The notes under the pieces are model-generated. The model had not been told where the DNA came from and made no database searches. It saw only the letters and a program-made list of their open reading frames with translations. DNA of 64,000 nt, taken from assembly GCA_027924585.1 (NCBI GenBank), contig BSBM01001447.1, forward strand, positions 1,116,001 to 1,180,000, read 5' to 3'. The translations under genes and the position numbers were made by a program. Every line of letters begins with the position of its first letter. The first letter of the stretch is position 1. The DNA is from Larix kaempferi (taxonomy: Eukaryota > Streptophyta > Pinopsida > Pinales > Pinaceae). Shown piece after piece: positions 39,187 through 53,125 of the stretch.

Positions 39187-41998
39187 CGTGACTTTCCGAC
39201 CTATTTTCTCACCCTTTAAGCCTAAGTCTAGGGAAAATGCACCGTCGATTTTCAACTTTGACGAACTTTTCGGAATATAAATTTGAGAATAGATTTGGAT
39301 GTCGCATTGGTAGGCGAGGGTCCACGCCAACTTTCGTGAAGTTTTGAGCTATTTTCACACCCTTTAAGCCCAAGTCTAGCGAAAACGCACGATCGAGTTT
39401 CAACTTTGACCAACTTCTTGGAATTTAAATTTGAGAATAGTTTTGCATATCCCATTGGTAGACGAGCGTCCACGCCAACTTTCGTGACGTTCCGAGCTAT
39501 TTTCTCCCCCTTTAAGCCCAAGTCTAGTGAAAACGCACGGTCGAGTTTCGAATTTGACCAACTTCTCAGAATTAAAAATTGAGCATAGATTTGGATGTCC
39601 CGTTGGTAGACAAATGCGCACAGCCAACTTTCGTGACGTTTCGAGCTATTTTCTCACCCTTCAAGCCTAAGTGTAGCGAAAATGCACGGTCGATTTTCAA
39701 CTTTGACCAACTTCTCGGAATTTAAATTTGCGAATGCATTTGGATGTCACATTGGTAGACGAGCGTCCACGCCAACTTTCGTGACGTTCCGAGATATTTT
39801 CGCACCCTTTAAGCCCAAGTCTAGCGAAAGCGCACGATCGAGTTTCAACTTTGTCCAACTTCTCGGAATCGAAATTCGAGAATAGTTTTGGATGTCCCAT
39901 TGCTAGACAAGCGTCCACACCAACTTTCGTGACGTTCCGAGCTATTTTCTCCCCCTTTAAGCCCAAGTCTAGTGAAAACGCACGGTCGAGTTTCGAATTT
40001 GACCAACTTCTCAGAATTTAAAATTGAGCATAGATTTGGATGTCCCATTGGTAGACAAATGCGCACGCCAACTTTCGTGACGTTCCGAGCTATTTTCACA
40101 CCCTTTAAGCCCAAGTCTAGCGAAAACGCACGTTCGAGTTTCAACTTTGTCCAACTTCTTGGAATCGAAATTCGAGAATAATTTTGGATGTCCTATTGTT
40201 AGACAAGCGTCCACACCAACTTTCGTGACCTTCCGAGCTATTTTCTCACCCTTTAAGCCCAAGTCTAGCGAAAATGCACGGTCGATTTTCAACTTTGACC
40301 AACTTCTCGGAATATAAATTTCAGAATAGATTTGGATGTCGCATTGGTAGACGAGCGTCCACGCCAACGTTCGTGACGTTCCGAGCTATTTTCTCCCTCT
40401 TTAAGCCCAAGTCTAGTGAAAACGCACTGTCGAGTTTCAAATTTGACCAACTTCTCGGAATTGAAAATTGAGCATAGATTTGGCTGTCCCGTTGGTAGAC
40501 AAAGCGCACGCCAACTTTCGTCACTTTCTGACCTATTTTCTCAACCTTTAAGCCGAAGTCTAGTGAAAATGCACGGTCAATTTTCAACTTTGACCAACTT
40601 CTCGGAATATGAATTTGTGAATAGATTTGGATGTCGCATTGGTAGGCGAGGGTCCACGCACACTTTCGTGAACTTCCGAGCTATTTTCACACCCTTTAAG
40701 CCCATGTCTAGCGAAAGTGCAAGATCGAGTTTCAACTTTGACCAACTTCTCGGAATCGAAATTTGAGAATAGTTTGGGATGTCCCATTGGTACACGAGCG
40801 TCCACGCCAACTTTCGTAACGTTCCGAGTTATTTTCACACCCTTTAAGCCCAAGTCTAGTGAAAACGCACGATCGAGTTTCAACTTTGACCAACTTCTCG
40901 AAATTTAAATTTGAGAATAGTTTTGGATGTCGCATTGGTAGGCGAGGGTCCACGCCAACTTTCGTGAAGTTCTGAGCTATTTTCACACCGTTTAAGCCCA
41001 AGTCTAGCGAAAATGCATGATCGAGTTTCAATTTTGACCAACTTCTCGGAATTGAAATTTGAGAATAGTTTTGGATGTCCCATTGGTAGACAAGCATCCA
41101 CACCAACTTTCATGACGTTCCGAGCTATTTTCTCCCCCTTTAAGCCCAAGTCTAGCGAAAACGCACGGTCGAGTTTCCAATTTGACCAACTTCTCGGAAT
41201 AGAAAATTGAACATAGATTTGGATGTCATGTTGGTAGACAAATGCGCACGCCAACTTTTGTAACGTTCCGAGTTATTTTCACACACTTTAAGCCCAAGTC
41301 TAGCGAAAACGCACGATCGAGTTTCAACTTTGATTAACTTCTCGGAATTGAAATTTCAGAATAGTTTTGGATGTCGCATTGGTAGACAAGCGTCCACACC
41401 AACTTTTGTGACGTTCCGAGCTATTTTCTCCCCCTTTAAGCCCAAGTCTAGTGAAAACGCACGGTCGAGTTTCGAATTTGACCAACTTCTCGGAATTGAA
41501 AATTGAGCATAGATTTGGATGTCCCATTGGTAGACAAATGCACACGCCAACTTTCGTGACGTTTCGAGCTATTTTCACACCCTTTAAGCCCAAGTCTAGC
41601 GAAAATGCACGATCGAGTTTCAACTTTGTCCAACTTCTCGGAATCGAAATTCGAGAATATTTTTGGATGTCCCATTGTTAGAAAAGCGTCCAATCCAACT
41701 TTCGTGACGTTTCAAGCTATATTCTCCCCCTTTAAGCCCAAGTCTAGCGAAAATTCACGGTCGATTTTCAACTTTCACTATCTTCTCGGAATATAAATTT
41801 CAGAATAGATTTGGATGTCACATTGGTAGACGAGCGTCCACGCCAACTTTCGTGACGTTCCGAGCTATTTTCTCCCCCTTTAAGCCCAAGTCTAGCGAAA
41901 ACGCACGGTCGAGTTTCGAATTTGACCAACTTGTCGGAATTAAAAATTGAGCATAAATTTGGATGTCCCGTTGGTAGACAAATGCGCACGCCAACTTT
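39187..41998. repeat. 19-monomer block, tandem unit 1 in HOR copy 2
   Basis: First of two adjacent 2,812-bp units. It differs from unit 2 by scattered substitutions and small indels, for example GCACAGCC near 39.61 kb (one extra base) and ACAAAGCGCACG near 40.50 kb (one base fewer). Confidence 0.87.
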
Positions 41999-44810
41999 CG
42001 TGACTTTCCGACCTATTTTCTCACCCTTTAAGCCTAAGTCTAGGGAAAATGCACCGTCGATTTTCAACTTTGACGAACTTTTCGGAATATAAATTTGAGA
42101 ATAGATTTGGATGTCGCATTGGTAGGCGAGGGTCCACGCCAACTTTCGTGAAGTTTTGAGCTATTTTCACACCCTTTAAGCCCAAGTCTAGCGAAAACGC
42201 ACGATCGAGTTTCAACTTTGACCAACTTCTCGGAATTTAAATTTGAGAATAGTTTTGCATATCCCATTGGTAGACGAGCGTCCACGCCAACTTTCGTGAC
42301 GTTTCGAGCTATTTTCTCCCCCTTTAAGCCCAAGTCTAGTGAAAACGCACGGTCGAGTTTCGAATTTGACCAACTTCTCAGAATTAAAAATTGAGCATAG
42401 ATTTGGATGTCCCGTTGGTAGACAAATGCGCACGCCAACTTTCGTGACGTTCCGAGCTATTTTCTCACCCTTCAAGCCTAAGTGTAGCGAAAATGCACGG
42501 TCGATTTTCAACTTTGACCAACTTCTCGGAATTTAAATTTGCGAATGCATTTGGATGTCACATTGGTAGACGAGCGTCCACGCCAACTTTCGTGACGTTC
42601 CGAGCTATTTTCGCACCCTTTAAGCCCAAGTCTAGCGAAAGCGCACGATCGAGTTTCAACTTTGTCCAACTTCTCGGAATCGAAATTCGAGAATAGTTTT
42701 GGATGTCCCATTGCTAGACAAGCGTCCACACCAACGTTCGTGACGTTCCGAGCTATTTTCTCCCCCTTTAAGCCCAAGTCTAGTGAAAACGCACGGTCGA
42801 GTTTCGAATTTGACCAACTTCTCAGAATTTAAAATTGAGCATATATTTGGATGTCCTGTTGGTAGACAAATGCGCACGCCAACTTTCGTGACGTTCCGAG
42901 CTATTTTCACACCCTTTAAGCCCAAGTCTAGCGAAAACGCACGTTCGAGTTTCAACTTTGTCCAACTTCTTGGAATCGAAATTCGAGAATAATTTTGGAT
43001 GTCCTATTGTTAGACAAGCGTCCACACCAACTTTCGTGACCTTCCGAGCTATTTTCTCCCCCTTTAAGCCCAAGTCTAGCGAAAATGCACGGTCGATTTT
43101 CAACTTTGACCAACTTCTCGGAATATAAATTTCAGAATAGATTTGGATGTCGCATTGGTAGACGAGCGTCCACGCCAACGTTCGTGACGTTCCGAGCTAT
43201 TTTCTCCCTCTTTAAGCCCAAGTCTAGTGAAAACGCACGGTCGAGTTTCAAATTTGACCAACTTCTCGGAATTGAAAATTGAGCATAGATTTGGCTGTCC
43301 CGTTGGTAGACAAATGTGCACGCCAACTTTCGTCACTTTCTGACCTATTTTCTCAACCTTTAAGCCTAAGTCTAGCGAAAATGCACGGTCGATTTTCAAC
43401 ATTGACCAACTTCTCGGAATATAAATTTGTGAATAGATTTGGATGTCGCATTGGTAGGCGAGGGTCCACGCACACTTTCGTGAAGTTCCGAGCTATTTTC
43501 ACACCCTTTAAGCCCAAGTCTAGCGAAAGCGCAAGATCGAGTTTCAACTTTGACCAACTTCTCGGAATCGAAATTTGAGAATAGTTTGGGATGTCCCATT
43601 GGTACACGAGCGTCCACGCCAACTTTCGTAACGTTCCGAGTTATTTTCACACCCTTTAAGCCCAAGTCTAGTGAAAACGCACGATCGAGTTTCAACTTTG
43701 ACCAACTTCTCGAAATTTAAATTTGAGAATAGTTTTGGATGTCGCATTGGTAGGCGAGGGTCCACGCCAACTTTCGTGAAGTTCTGAGCTATTTTCACAC
43801 CGTTTAAGCCCAAGTCTAGCGAAAATGCATGATCGAGTTTCAATTTTGACCAACTTCTCGGAATTGAAATTTGAGAATAGTTTTGGATGTCCCATTGGTA
43901 GACAAGCATCCACACCAACTTTCATGACGTTCCGAGCTATTTTCTCCCCCTTTAAGCCCAAGTCTAGCGAAAACGCACGGTCGAGTTTCCAATTTGACCA
44001 ACTTCTCGGAATAGAAAATTGAACATAGATTTGGATGTCATGTTGGTAGACAAATGCGCACGCCAACTTTTGTAACGTTCCGAGTTATTTTCACACACTT
44101 TAAGCCCAAGTCCAGCGAAAACGCACGATCGAGTTTCAACTTTGATTAACTTCTCGGAATTGAAATTTCAGAATAGTTTTGGATGTCGCATTGGTAGACA
44201 AGCGTCCACACCAACTTTTGTGACGTTCCGAGCTATTTTCTCCCCCTTTAAGCCCAAGTCTAGTGAAAACGCACGGTCGAGTTTCGAATTTGACCAACTT
44301 TTCGGAATTGAAAATTGAGCATAGATTTGGATGTCCCATTGGTAGACAAATGCACACGCCAACTTTCGTGACGTTCCGAGCTATTTTCACACCCTTTAAG
44401 CCCAAGTCTAGCGAAAACGCACGATCGAGTTTCAACTTTGTCCAACTTCTCGGAATCGAAATTCGAGAATATTTTTGGATGTCCCATTGTTAGAAAAGCG
44501 TCCAATCCAACTTTCGTGACGTTTCAAGCTATTTTCTCCCCCTTTAAGCCCAAGTCTAGCGAAAATTCACGGTCGATTTTCAACTTTCACCATCTTCTCG
44601 GAATATAAATTTCAGAATAGATTTGGATGTCACATTGGTAGACGAGCGTCCACGCCAACTTTCGTGACGTTCCGAGCTATTTTCTCCCCCTTTAAGCCCA
44701 AGTCTAGCGAAAACGCACGGTCGAGTTTCGAATTTGACCAACTTGTCGGAATTAAAAATTGAGCACAAATTTGGATGTCCCGTTGGTAGACAAATGCGCA
44801 CGCCAACTTT
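41999..44810. repeat. 19-monomer block, tandem unit 2 in HOR copy 2
   Basis: It begins at the same GACTTTCCGACC switch. Its sequence is closer to the single block of copy 1 in places, for example ACAAATGTGCACG near 43.31 kb, as in 18.03 kb, and GAGCACAAATTTGG near 44.76 kb. Confidence 0.87.
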
Positions 44811-47800
44811 CGTGACGTTCCGAGCTATTTTCTCACCCTTTAAGCCTAAGTCTAGCGAAAACGCATGGTCAAGTTTCGAATTTGACCAACTTCTCGGAAT
44901 TAAAAATTGAGCATAGATTTGGATGTCCCGTTGGTAGAAAAATGCGCACGCAAACTTTCGTGACGTTCCGAGCTATTTTCACACCCTTTAAGCCCAAGTC
45001 TAGCGAAAGCGCACGATCGAGTTTCAACTTTGTCCAACTTTTCAGAATCGAAATTCGAGAATAGTTTTGGATGTCCCATTGGTAGACAAGCGTCCACACC
45101 AACTTTCGTGACGTTCCGAGCTATTTTCTCCCCCTTTAAGGCCAAGCCTAGTGAAAACGCAAGGTCGAGTTTCGAATTTGACCAACTTCTCAGAATTAAA
45201 AATTGAGCATAGATTTGGATGTCCCGTTGGTAGACAAATCCGCACGCCAACTTTCGTGACGTTCCGAGCTATTTTCACACCCTTTAAGCCCAAGTCTAGC
45301 GAAAATGCACGATCGAGTTTCAACTTTGATTAACTTCTCGGAATTGAAATTTCAGAATAGTTTTGGATGTCGTATTGGTAGACAAGCGTCCACACCAACT
45401 TTCATGACGTTCCGAGCTATTTTCTCCCCCTTTAAGCCCAAGTCTAGTGGAAACGCACTGTCGAGTTTCGAATTTGACCAACTTCTCGGAATTGAAAATT
45501 GAGCATAGATTTGGATTTCATGTTGGTAGACAAATGCGCACGCCAACTTTCGTGACGTTCCGAGCTATTTTCACACCCTTTAAGCCCAAGTCTAGCGAAA
45601 GCGCACGATCGAGTTTCAACTTTGTCCAACTTCTCGGAATCGAAATTCGAGAATAGTTTTGGATGTCCCATTGGTAGACAAGCGTCCACACCAACTTTCG
45701 TGACGTTCCGAGCTATTTTCTATCCCTTTAAGCCCAAGTCTAGCGAAAACGCACGGTCGAGTTTCGAATTTGATTAACTTCTTGAAATTGAAAATTGAGA
45801 ATAGTTTTTGATGTCCCGTTGGTAGGCAAGCGTCCACACCAACTTTCGTGACGTTCCGAGCTATTTTCTCCCCGTTTAAGCCCAAGTCAAGCGAAAACGC
45901 ACGAACGAGTTTCAACTTTGGCCAACTTCTCAGAATTGAAATTTGAGAATAGTTTTGGATGTCCCATTGGTAGACAAGCGTCCACACCAACTTTCGTGAC
46001 GTTCCGAGCTATTTTCTCCCCGTTTAAGCCCAAGTCAAGCGAAACGCACGATCGAGTTTCAACTTTGACCAACTTCTTGGAATTGAAATTTGAGAATAGT
46101 TTTGGATGTCCCATTGGTAGACAAGCGTCCACACCAACTTTCGTGACGTTCCGAGCTATTTTCGCCCCCTTTAAGCCCAAGTCTAGCGAAAACGCACGGT
46201 CGAGTTTCAAATTTGGTTAACTTCTCGGAATTGAAAATTGAGAATAGTTTTGGATGTCCCATTGGTAGACAAGCGTCCACACCAACTTTCGTGACGTTCC
46301 GAGCTATTTTCTCCCCGTTTAAGCCCAAGTCAAACGAAAACGCACGATCGAGTTTCGAATTTGACCAACTTCTCAGAATTGAAAATTGAGCATAGATTTG
46401 GATGTCGCGTTGGTAGAAAAATGCTCACGCCAACTTTCGTGTCGTTCCGAGCTATTTTCACACCCTTTAAGCCCAAGTCTAGCGAAAGCGTACGATCGAG
46501 TTTCAACTTTGTCCAACTTCTCGGAATCCAAATTCGAGAATAGTTTTGGATGTCCTATTGCTAGACAAGAGTCCACACCAACTTTCGTGACGGTCCGAGC
46601 TATTTTATCCCCCTTTAAGCCCAAGTCTAGCGAAAACGCACGGTCGAGTTTCGAATTTGACTAACTTCTCGGAATTGAAAATTGAGCATAGATTTGGATG
46701 TCCCGTTGGTAGACAAATGTGCACGCCAACTTTCGTGACGTTCTGAGCTATTTTCACACCCTTTAAGCCCAAGTCTGGCGAAAACGCATGATCAAGTTTC
46801 AACTTTGACCAACTTCTCGGAATTTAAATTTGAGAATAGTTTTGGATGTCCCATTGGTAGACGAGCATCCACGCCAACTTTCGTGACGTTCCGAGCTATT
46901 TTCTCCTTTTTTAAGCCCAAGTCTAGCGAAAACGCACGATCGAGTTTCGAATTTGACCAACTTGTCAGAATTGAAAATTGAGCATAGATTTGGATGTCCC
47001 GTTGGTAGACAAATGCGCACGCCAACTTTCGTGACGTTCTGAGCTATTTTCCCACCCTTTAAGCCTAGGTCTAGCGAAAACGCATGGTCGAGTTTCGAAT
47101 TTGACCAACTTCTCGGAATTAAAAATTGAGCATAGATTTGGATTTCATGTTGGTAGACAAATGCGCACGCTAACTTTCGTGACGTTCCGAGCTATTTTCT
47201 CCCCCTTTAAGCCCAAGTCTAGCGAAAACGCACGATTGAGTTTCAACTTTGACCAACTTCTCGGAATTTAAATTTGAGAATAGTTTTGGATGTCCCATTG
47301 GTAGACAAGCATCCACCCCAACTTTCGTAACGTTCCGAGCTATTTTCTCCCCCTTTAAGCCCAAGTCTAGCGAAAACGCACGATCGAGTTACGAATTTGA
47401 CCAACTTCTCGGAATTGAAAATTGAGCATAGATTTGGATGTCCCGTTGGTAGACAAATTCGCACGCCAACTTTCGTGACGTTCTGAGCTATTTTCTCACC
47501 CTTTAAGCCTAGGTCTAGCGAAAACGCATGGTCGAGGTTCGAATTTGACCAACTTCTCGGAATTAAAAATTGAGCATAGATTTGGATGTCCCGTTGATAG
47601 ACAAATGCGCACCGCCAACTTTCTTCACATTACGAGCTAATTTCACACCCTTTGAGCTCAAGTCGAGCGAAAACGCACGGTCGAGTTTCAAGTTTGTCCA
47701 ACTTCTCGGAATTGAAAATTGATCATAGATTTGGATTTCCCGTTTATAGACAAATGCGCACGCCAACTTTCGTGATGTTCTGAGCTATTTTATCACCGTT

Positions 47801-49210
47801 TAAGCCTAAGTCTAGCGAAAACGCACGATCAAGTTTCAACTTTGATTAACTTCTCGGAATTGAAATTTGAGAATAGTTTTGGATGTCCCATTGGTAGAAA
47901 AGCGTCCACAACAACTTTCGTGACGTTCCGAGCTATTTTCTCTCCCTTTAAGGCCAAGTCTAGTGAAAAGGCACGGTCGAGTTACGAATTTGACCAACTT
48001 CTCGGAATTGAAAATTGAGCATAGATTTGGATGTCCCGTTGGTAGACAAATTCGGACGCCAACTTTCGTGACGTTCTGAGCTATTTTCTCACCCTTTAAG
48101 CCTAGGTCTAGCGAAAACGCATGGCGAGGTTCGAATTTGACCAACTTCTCGGAATTAAAAATTGAGCATAGATTTGGATGTCCCGTTGGTAGACAAATGT
48201 GCACGCCAACTTTCGTGACGTTCCGAGCTATTTTCTCACCCTTTAAGCGTAAGTCTAGCGAAAACGCACGGTCAAGTTTTGAATTTGACCAACTTCTCGG
48301 AATTAAAAATGGAGCATAGATTTGGATGTCCCGTTTATAGACAAATACGCACGCCAACTTTCGTGACGTTCCGAGCTATTTTCACACCCTTTAAGCCCAA
48401 GTCTAGCGAAAACGCACGATCGAGTTTCAACTTTGACCAACTTCTCGAAATTAAAATTTGAGAATAGTTTTGGATGTCCCATTGGTAGACGAGCATCCAC
48501 GCCAACTTTCGTGACGTTCCAAGCTATTTTCTCCCCCTTTAAGCCCAAATCTAGTGAAAACACACGGTCGAGTTTCGAATTTGACCAACTTCTCAGAATT
48601 AAAAATTGAGCATAGATTTGGATGTCCCATTGGTAGACAAATGCGCACGCCAACTTTCGTGACATTCCGAGCTATTTTCTCACCCTTTAAGCCAAGTCTA
48701 GCGAAAATGCAGGGTCGATTTTCAACTTTGACCAACTTCACGGAATATAAATTTGAGAATGGATTTGGATATCCCATTGGTAGACAAGCGTCCACACCAA
48801 CTTTCGTGACGTTCTGAGCTATTTTCTCCCTCTTTAAGCCCAAGTCTAGTGAAAACACACGGTCCAGTTTCGAATTTGACCAACTTCTCGGAATTGAAAA
48901 TTCAGCATAGATTTCAATGTCCCGTTGGTAGACAAATGCGCACGCCAACTTTGGTGACGTTCCAAGATATTTTCTCACCATTTAAGCCGAAGTCTAGCGA
49001 AAATGCACAGTCGATTTTCAACTTTGACCAACTTCTCGGAATATAAATTTGAGAATAGATTTGGATGTCGCATTGGTAGACGAGCATCCACGCCAACTTT
49101 CGTGACGTTCTGAGCTATTTTCACACCCTTTAAGCCCAAGTCTAGCGAAAATGCACGATCGATTTTCAACTTTGACCAACTTCTCACAATTTAAATTTGA
49201 GAATAGATTT

Positions 49211-49358
49211 TGATGTCACATTTGTAGACATGCGTGCACTACAACTTTCATGATTTTACGAACTAATTTCACACACTTTAATCCCAAGTCTCGAGAAAAC
49301 GCATGGTGGCGTTGCGACTTTGACCAATTTCTTGGAATTGAAATTTGAGAATAGTTTT
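49211..49358. repeat. Strongly diverged marker monomer (copy 3)
   Basis: Offset +25,275 from the second marker. By eye it is identical to the copy 2 version, including GTCTCGAG, which supports copies 2 and 3 sharing a more recent origin here. Confidence 0.85.
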
Positions 49359-51283
49359 GGATGTCCCATTGGTAGACAAGCATGCACACCAACTTTCGTG
49401 ACGCTCCGAGCTATTTTCTCACCCTTTAAGCCTAAGACTAGCGAAAACGCACGGTCGAGTTTCGAATTTGACCAACTTCTCGGAATTAAAAATTGAGCAT
49501 AGATTTGGATGTCCCGTTGGTAGACAAATGCGCATGCCAACTTTCATGACGTTCCGATCTATTTTCTCCCCCTTTAAGCCTAAGTATAGCGAAAACGCAC
49601 GATCGAGTTTCAACTTTGACCAACTTCTCGGAGTTGAAATTTGAGAACACTTTTGGATGTTCCATTGGTAGACAAGCGTCCACATCAACTTTCGTGACAT
49701 TCCAATCTATTTTCTCCCCCTTTAAGCCCAAGTCTAGCGAAAACGCACGGTCGAGATTCCAATTTGACCAACTTCTCGAATTTTAAAATTGAGCATAGAT
49801 TTGGATGTCCCGTTGGTAGACAAATGCGCACGCCAACTTTCGTGACGTTCCGAGCTATTTTCTCACCCTTTAAGCCTAAGTCTAGCGAAAACACACCATC
49901 GAGTTTCGAATTTGACCAACTTCTCGGAAATAAAAATTGAGCATAGATTTGGATGTCCCGTTGGTAGACAAATGCGCACACCAACTTTCGTGAAATTCCG
50001 AGCTATTTTCTCACCCTTTAAGCACAAGTCTAGCGAAAATGCACGGTCGAGTTTCAACTTTGACAAACTTCTCGGAATTGAAATTTGAGAATAGTTTTGG
50101 ATGTCCCATTGGTAGACAAGCGTCCACACCAACTTTCGTGACGTTCCGAGCTATTTTCTCCCCCTTTAAGCCCAACTCTAGCGAAAACGCACGGTCGAGT
50201 TTCGAATTTGACCAACTTTTTCGGAATTGAAAATTCAGCATAGATTTGGATGTCCCTTTGGTAGACAAATGCGCATGCTCAATTTCATGACGTTCAGAGC
50301 TAATTTCTCACCCTTTAAGCCTAAGTCTAGAGAAAACGCACGGTCGAGTTTCGAATTTGACCAACTTCTCGGAATTAAAAATTGAGCATAGATTTGGATG
50401 TCCCATTGGTAGACAAATGCGCATGCCAACTTTCGTGACATTCCGAACTATTTTCTCACCCTTTAAGCCCAAGTCTAGCGAAAATGCACGGTCGATTTTC
50501 AACTTTGACCAACTTCTCAGAATATAAATTTGAGAATAGATTTGGATGTCACATTGGTAGACGAGCGTCCATGCCAACTTTCGTGATGTTCCGAGCTATT
50601 TTCACGCCCTTTAAGCCCAAGTCTAAGGAAAACGCACGATCGAGTTTCAACTTTGACCAACTTCTCGGAATTGAAATTTGAGAAGAGTTTTGGATGTCCC
50701 AATCGTAGACAAGCGTCCACACCAACTTTCATGACGTTCCGAGCTATTTTCTCCCCCTTTAAGCCCAGGTCTAGTGAAAACGCACGGTCGAGTTTCAAAT
50801 TTGACCAACTTCTCAGAATTTTAAATTGAGCATAGATTTGGATGTCCCGTTGGTAGACAAACGCCCACGCCAACTTTCGTCATGTTCCGAGCTATTTTCA
50901 CACCCTTTAAGCCCAAGTCTAGCGAAAACGCACGATCGAGTTTCAAATTTGACTAACTTCTCGGAATTGAAATTTGAGAATAGTTTTGGATGTCCCATTG
51001 GTAGACAAGCGTCCACACCAAGTTTCGTGACGTCCCGAGCTATTTTCTCCGCCTTTAAGCCCAAGTCTAGCGAAAACGCACGGTCGAGTTTCGAAATTTG
51101 ACCAACTTCTCAGAATTGAAAATTGAGCATAGATTTGGATGTCCCGTTGGTAGACAAATGCGCTTGCCAACTTTCGTCACATTACGAGCTAATCTAACAC
51201 CCTTTAAGCTCAAGTCGACCGAAAACGCATGGTCGAGTTTCGAATTTGACCAACTTCTCGGAATTGAAATTGAGCATAGATTT

Positions 51284-51386
51284 GGATGTCCCGTTGGTAG
51301 ACAAATGCGCACACCAACTTTCATGACGTTCCGAGCTATTTTCAACTTTGACCAACTTCTCGGAATTTAAATTTGTGAATAGATTT
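51284..51386. repeat. Truncated monomer, 45-bp deletion (103 bp)
   Basis: Counterpart of 26011 in HOR copy 3, at offset 25,273. Confidence 0.88.
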
Positions 51387-51736
51387 GGATGTCAGATTGG
51401 TAGACGAGCGTCCACGTCAACTTTCGTAACGTTCCGAGCTATTTTCACACCCTTTAAGCCCAAGTCTAACGAAAACGCATGATCTAGTTTCAACTTTGAC
51501 TAACTTCTCGGAATTGAAATTTGAGAATAGTTTTGGATGTCGCATTGGTAGACAAACGTCCACACCAACTTTCGTGACGTTCCGAGCTATTTTCTCTCCC
51601 TTTAAGCCCAAGTCTAGTGAAAACGCACGGTCGAGTTTCGAATTTGACCAACTTCTCGGAATTGAAAATTGAGCATAGATTTGGATGTCCCGTTGGTAGA
51701 CAAATGCGCACGCCAACTTTCGTGACGTTCCGAGCT
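51338..51736. repeat. 399-bp three-monomer repeat, single unit in copy 3
   Basis: Junctions at 51338 and 51737, again 399 bp apart, matching the copy 2 unit at offset 25,273. Confidence 0.88.
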
Positions 51737-51785
51737 ATTTTCAACTTTGACCAACTTCTCGGAATTTAAATTTGCGAATAGATTT
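51683..51785. repeat. Truncated monomer, 45-bp deletion (103 bp)
   Basis: Counterpart of 26410 in HOR copy 3, again fused to a type D monomer, so the breakpoint predates the copy 2/copy 3 split. Confidence 0.88.
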
Positions 51786-52377
51786 GGATGTCGTATTGGT
51801 AGGCGAGGGTCCACGCCAACTTTCGTGAAATTCCGAGCTATTTTCACACCCTTTAAGCCCAAGTCTAGCGAAAATGCACGATCGAGTTTCAACTTTGACC
51901 AACTTCTCGAAATTTAAATTTGAGAATAGTTTTGGATGTCGCATTGGTAGGCGAGGGTCCACGCCAACTTTCGTGAAGTTCTGAGCTATTTTCACACCGT
52001 TTAAGCCCAAGTCTAGCGAAAATGCATGATCGAGTTTCAACTTTGACCAACTTCTCGGAATTGAAATTTGAGAATAGTTTTGGATGTCCCATTGGTAGAC
52101 AAGCATCCACACCAACTTTCATGACGTTCCGAGCTATTTTCTCCCCCTTAAAGCCCAAGTCTAGCGAAAACGCACGGTCGAGTTTCCAATTTGACCAACT
52201 TCTCGGAATAGAAAATTGAGCATAGATTTGGATGTCATGTTGGTAGACAAATGCGCACGCCAACGTTCGTGACGTTCTGAGCTATTTTCTCACCCTTTAA
52301 GCCTAAGTCTAGCGAAAACACACGGTCGAGTTTCGTATTTGACCAACTTCTCGGAATTAAAAATTGAGCATAGATTT

Positions 52378-52440
52378 GGATGTCCCGTTGGCAGAAAAAT
52401 GCGCACGCCAACTTTCGTCACATTACGAGCTAATGGATTT
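52378..52440. repeat. Truncated monomer, 85-bp deletion (63 bp)
   Basis: HOR copy 3 equivalent of 27105. Confidence 0.87.
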
Positions 52441-53032
52441 CGATGTCACATTAGTAGACGAGCGTCCACGCCAACTTTCGTGACATTCTGAGCTTTTTTC
52501 TCACCCTTTAGGCCCAAGTCTAGCGAAAACGCACGATCGAGTTTCAAATTTGACTAACTTCTCGGAATTGAAATTTGAGAATTGTTTTGGATGTCCCATT
52601 GGTAGACAAGCGTCCACACCAACTTTCGTGACGTTCGGAGCTATTTTCTCCCCCTTTAAGCCCAAGTCTAGTGAAAACGCACGGTCAAGTTTCGAATTTG
52701 ACCAACTTCTCGGAATTAAAAATTGAGCATAGATTTGGATGTCCCGTTGGTAGACAAATGCGCACGCCAACTTTCGTGACGTTCCGAGCTATTTTCTCAC
52801 CCTTTAAGCCTAAGTGTAGCGAAAATGCATGGTCGAATTTCAACTTTGACCAACTTCTCGGAATTTAAATTTGCGAATGGATTTGGATGTCACATTGGTA
52901 GACGATTGTCCACGCCAACTTTCGTGACGTTCCGAGCTATTTTCGCACCCTTTAAGCCCAAGTCTAGCAAAAACGCACGATCGAGTTTCAACTTTGACTA
53001 ACTTCTCGGAATTGAAAATTGAGCTTAGATTT

Positions 53033-53125
53033 CGATGTCTCGTTGGTAGACAAATGCGCACGCCAACGCACGATCGAGTTTCAACTTTGTCAAACTTCTC
53101 GGAATCGAAATTCGAGAATAGTTTT
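53033..53125. repeat. Truncated monomer, 55-bp deletion (93 bp)
   Basis: HOR copy 3 equivalent of 27760, with TTTCGATGTC replacing TTTGGATGTC at its start. Confidence 0.87.

Larger units (their letters stand above)
23876..49150. repeat. Large higher-order repeat, copy 2 (about 174 monomers)
   Basis: The span is 25,275 bp. Adding back the losses in its eight truncated monomers (2x45, 3x85, 2x55, 1x25) gives 25,755, within a few bases of 174x148. The first 13-14 kb is nearly identical to copy 3 at offsets drifting from 25,275 to 25,270 as 1-2 bp indels accumulate. The last 12 kb is nearly identical to copy 1 except for an extra 2,812-bp tandem unit. This is the only complete copy of the long form in the window. 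Confidence 0.88.
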
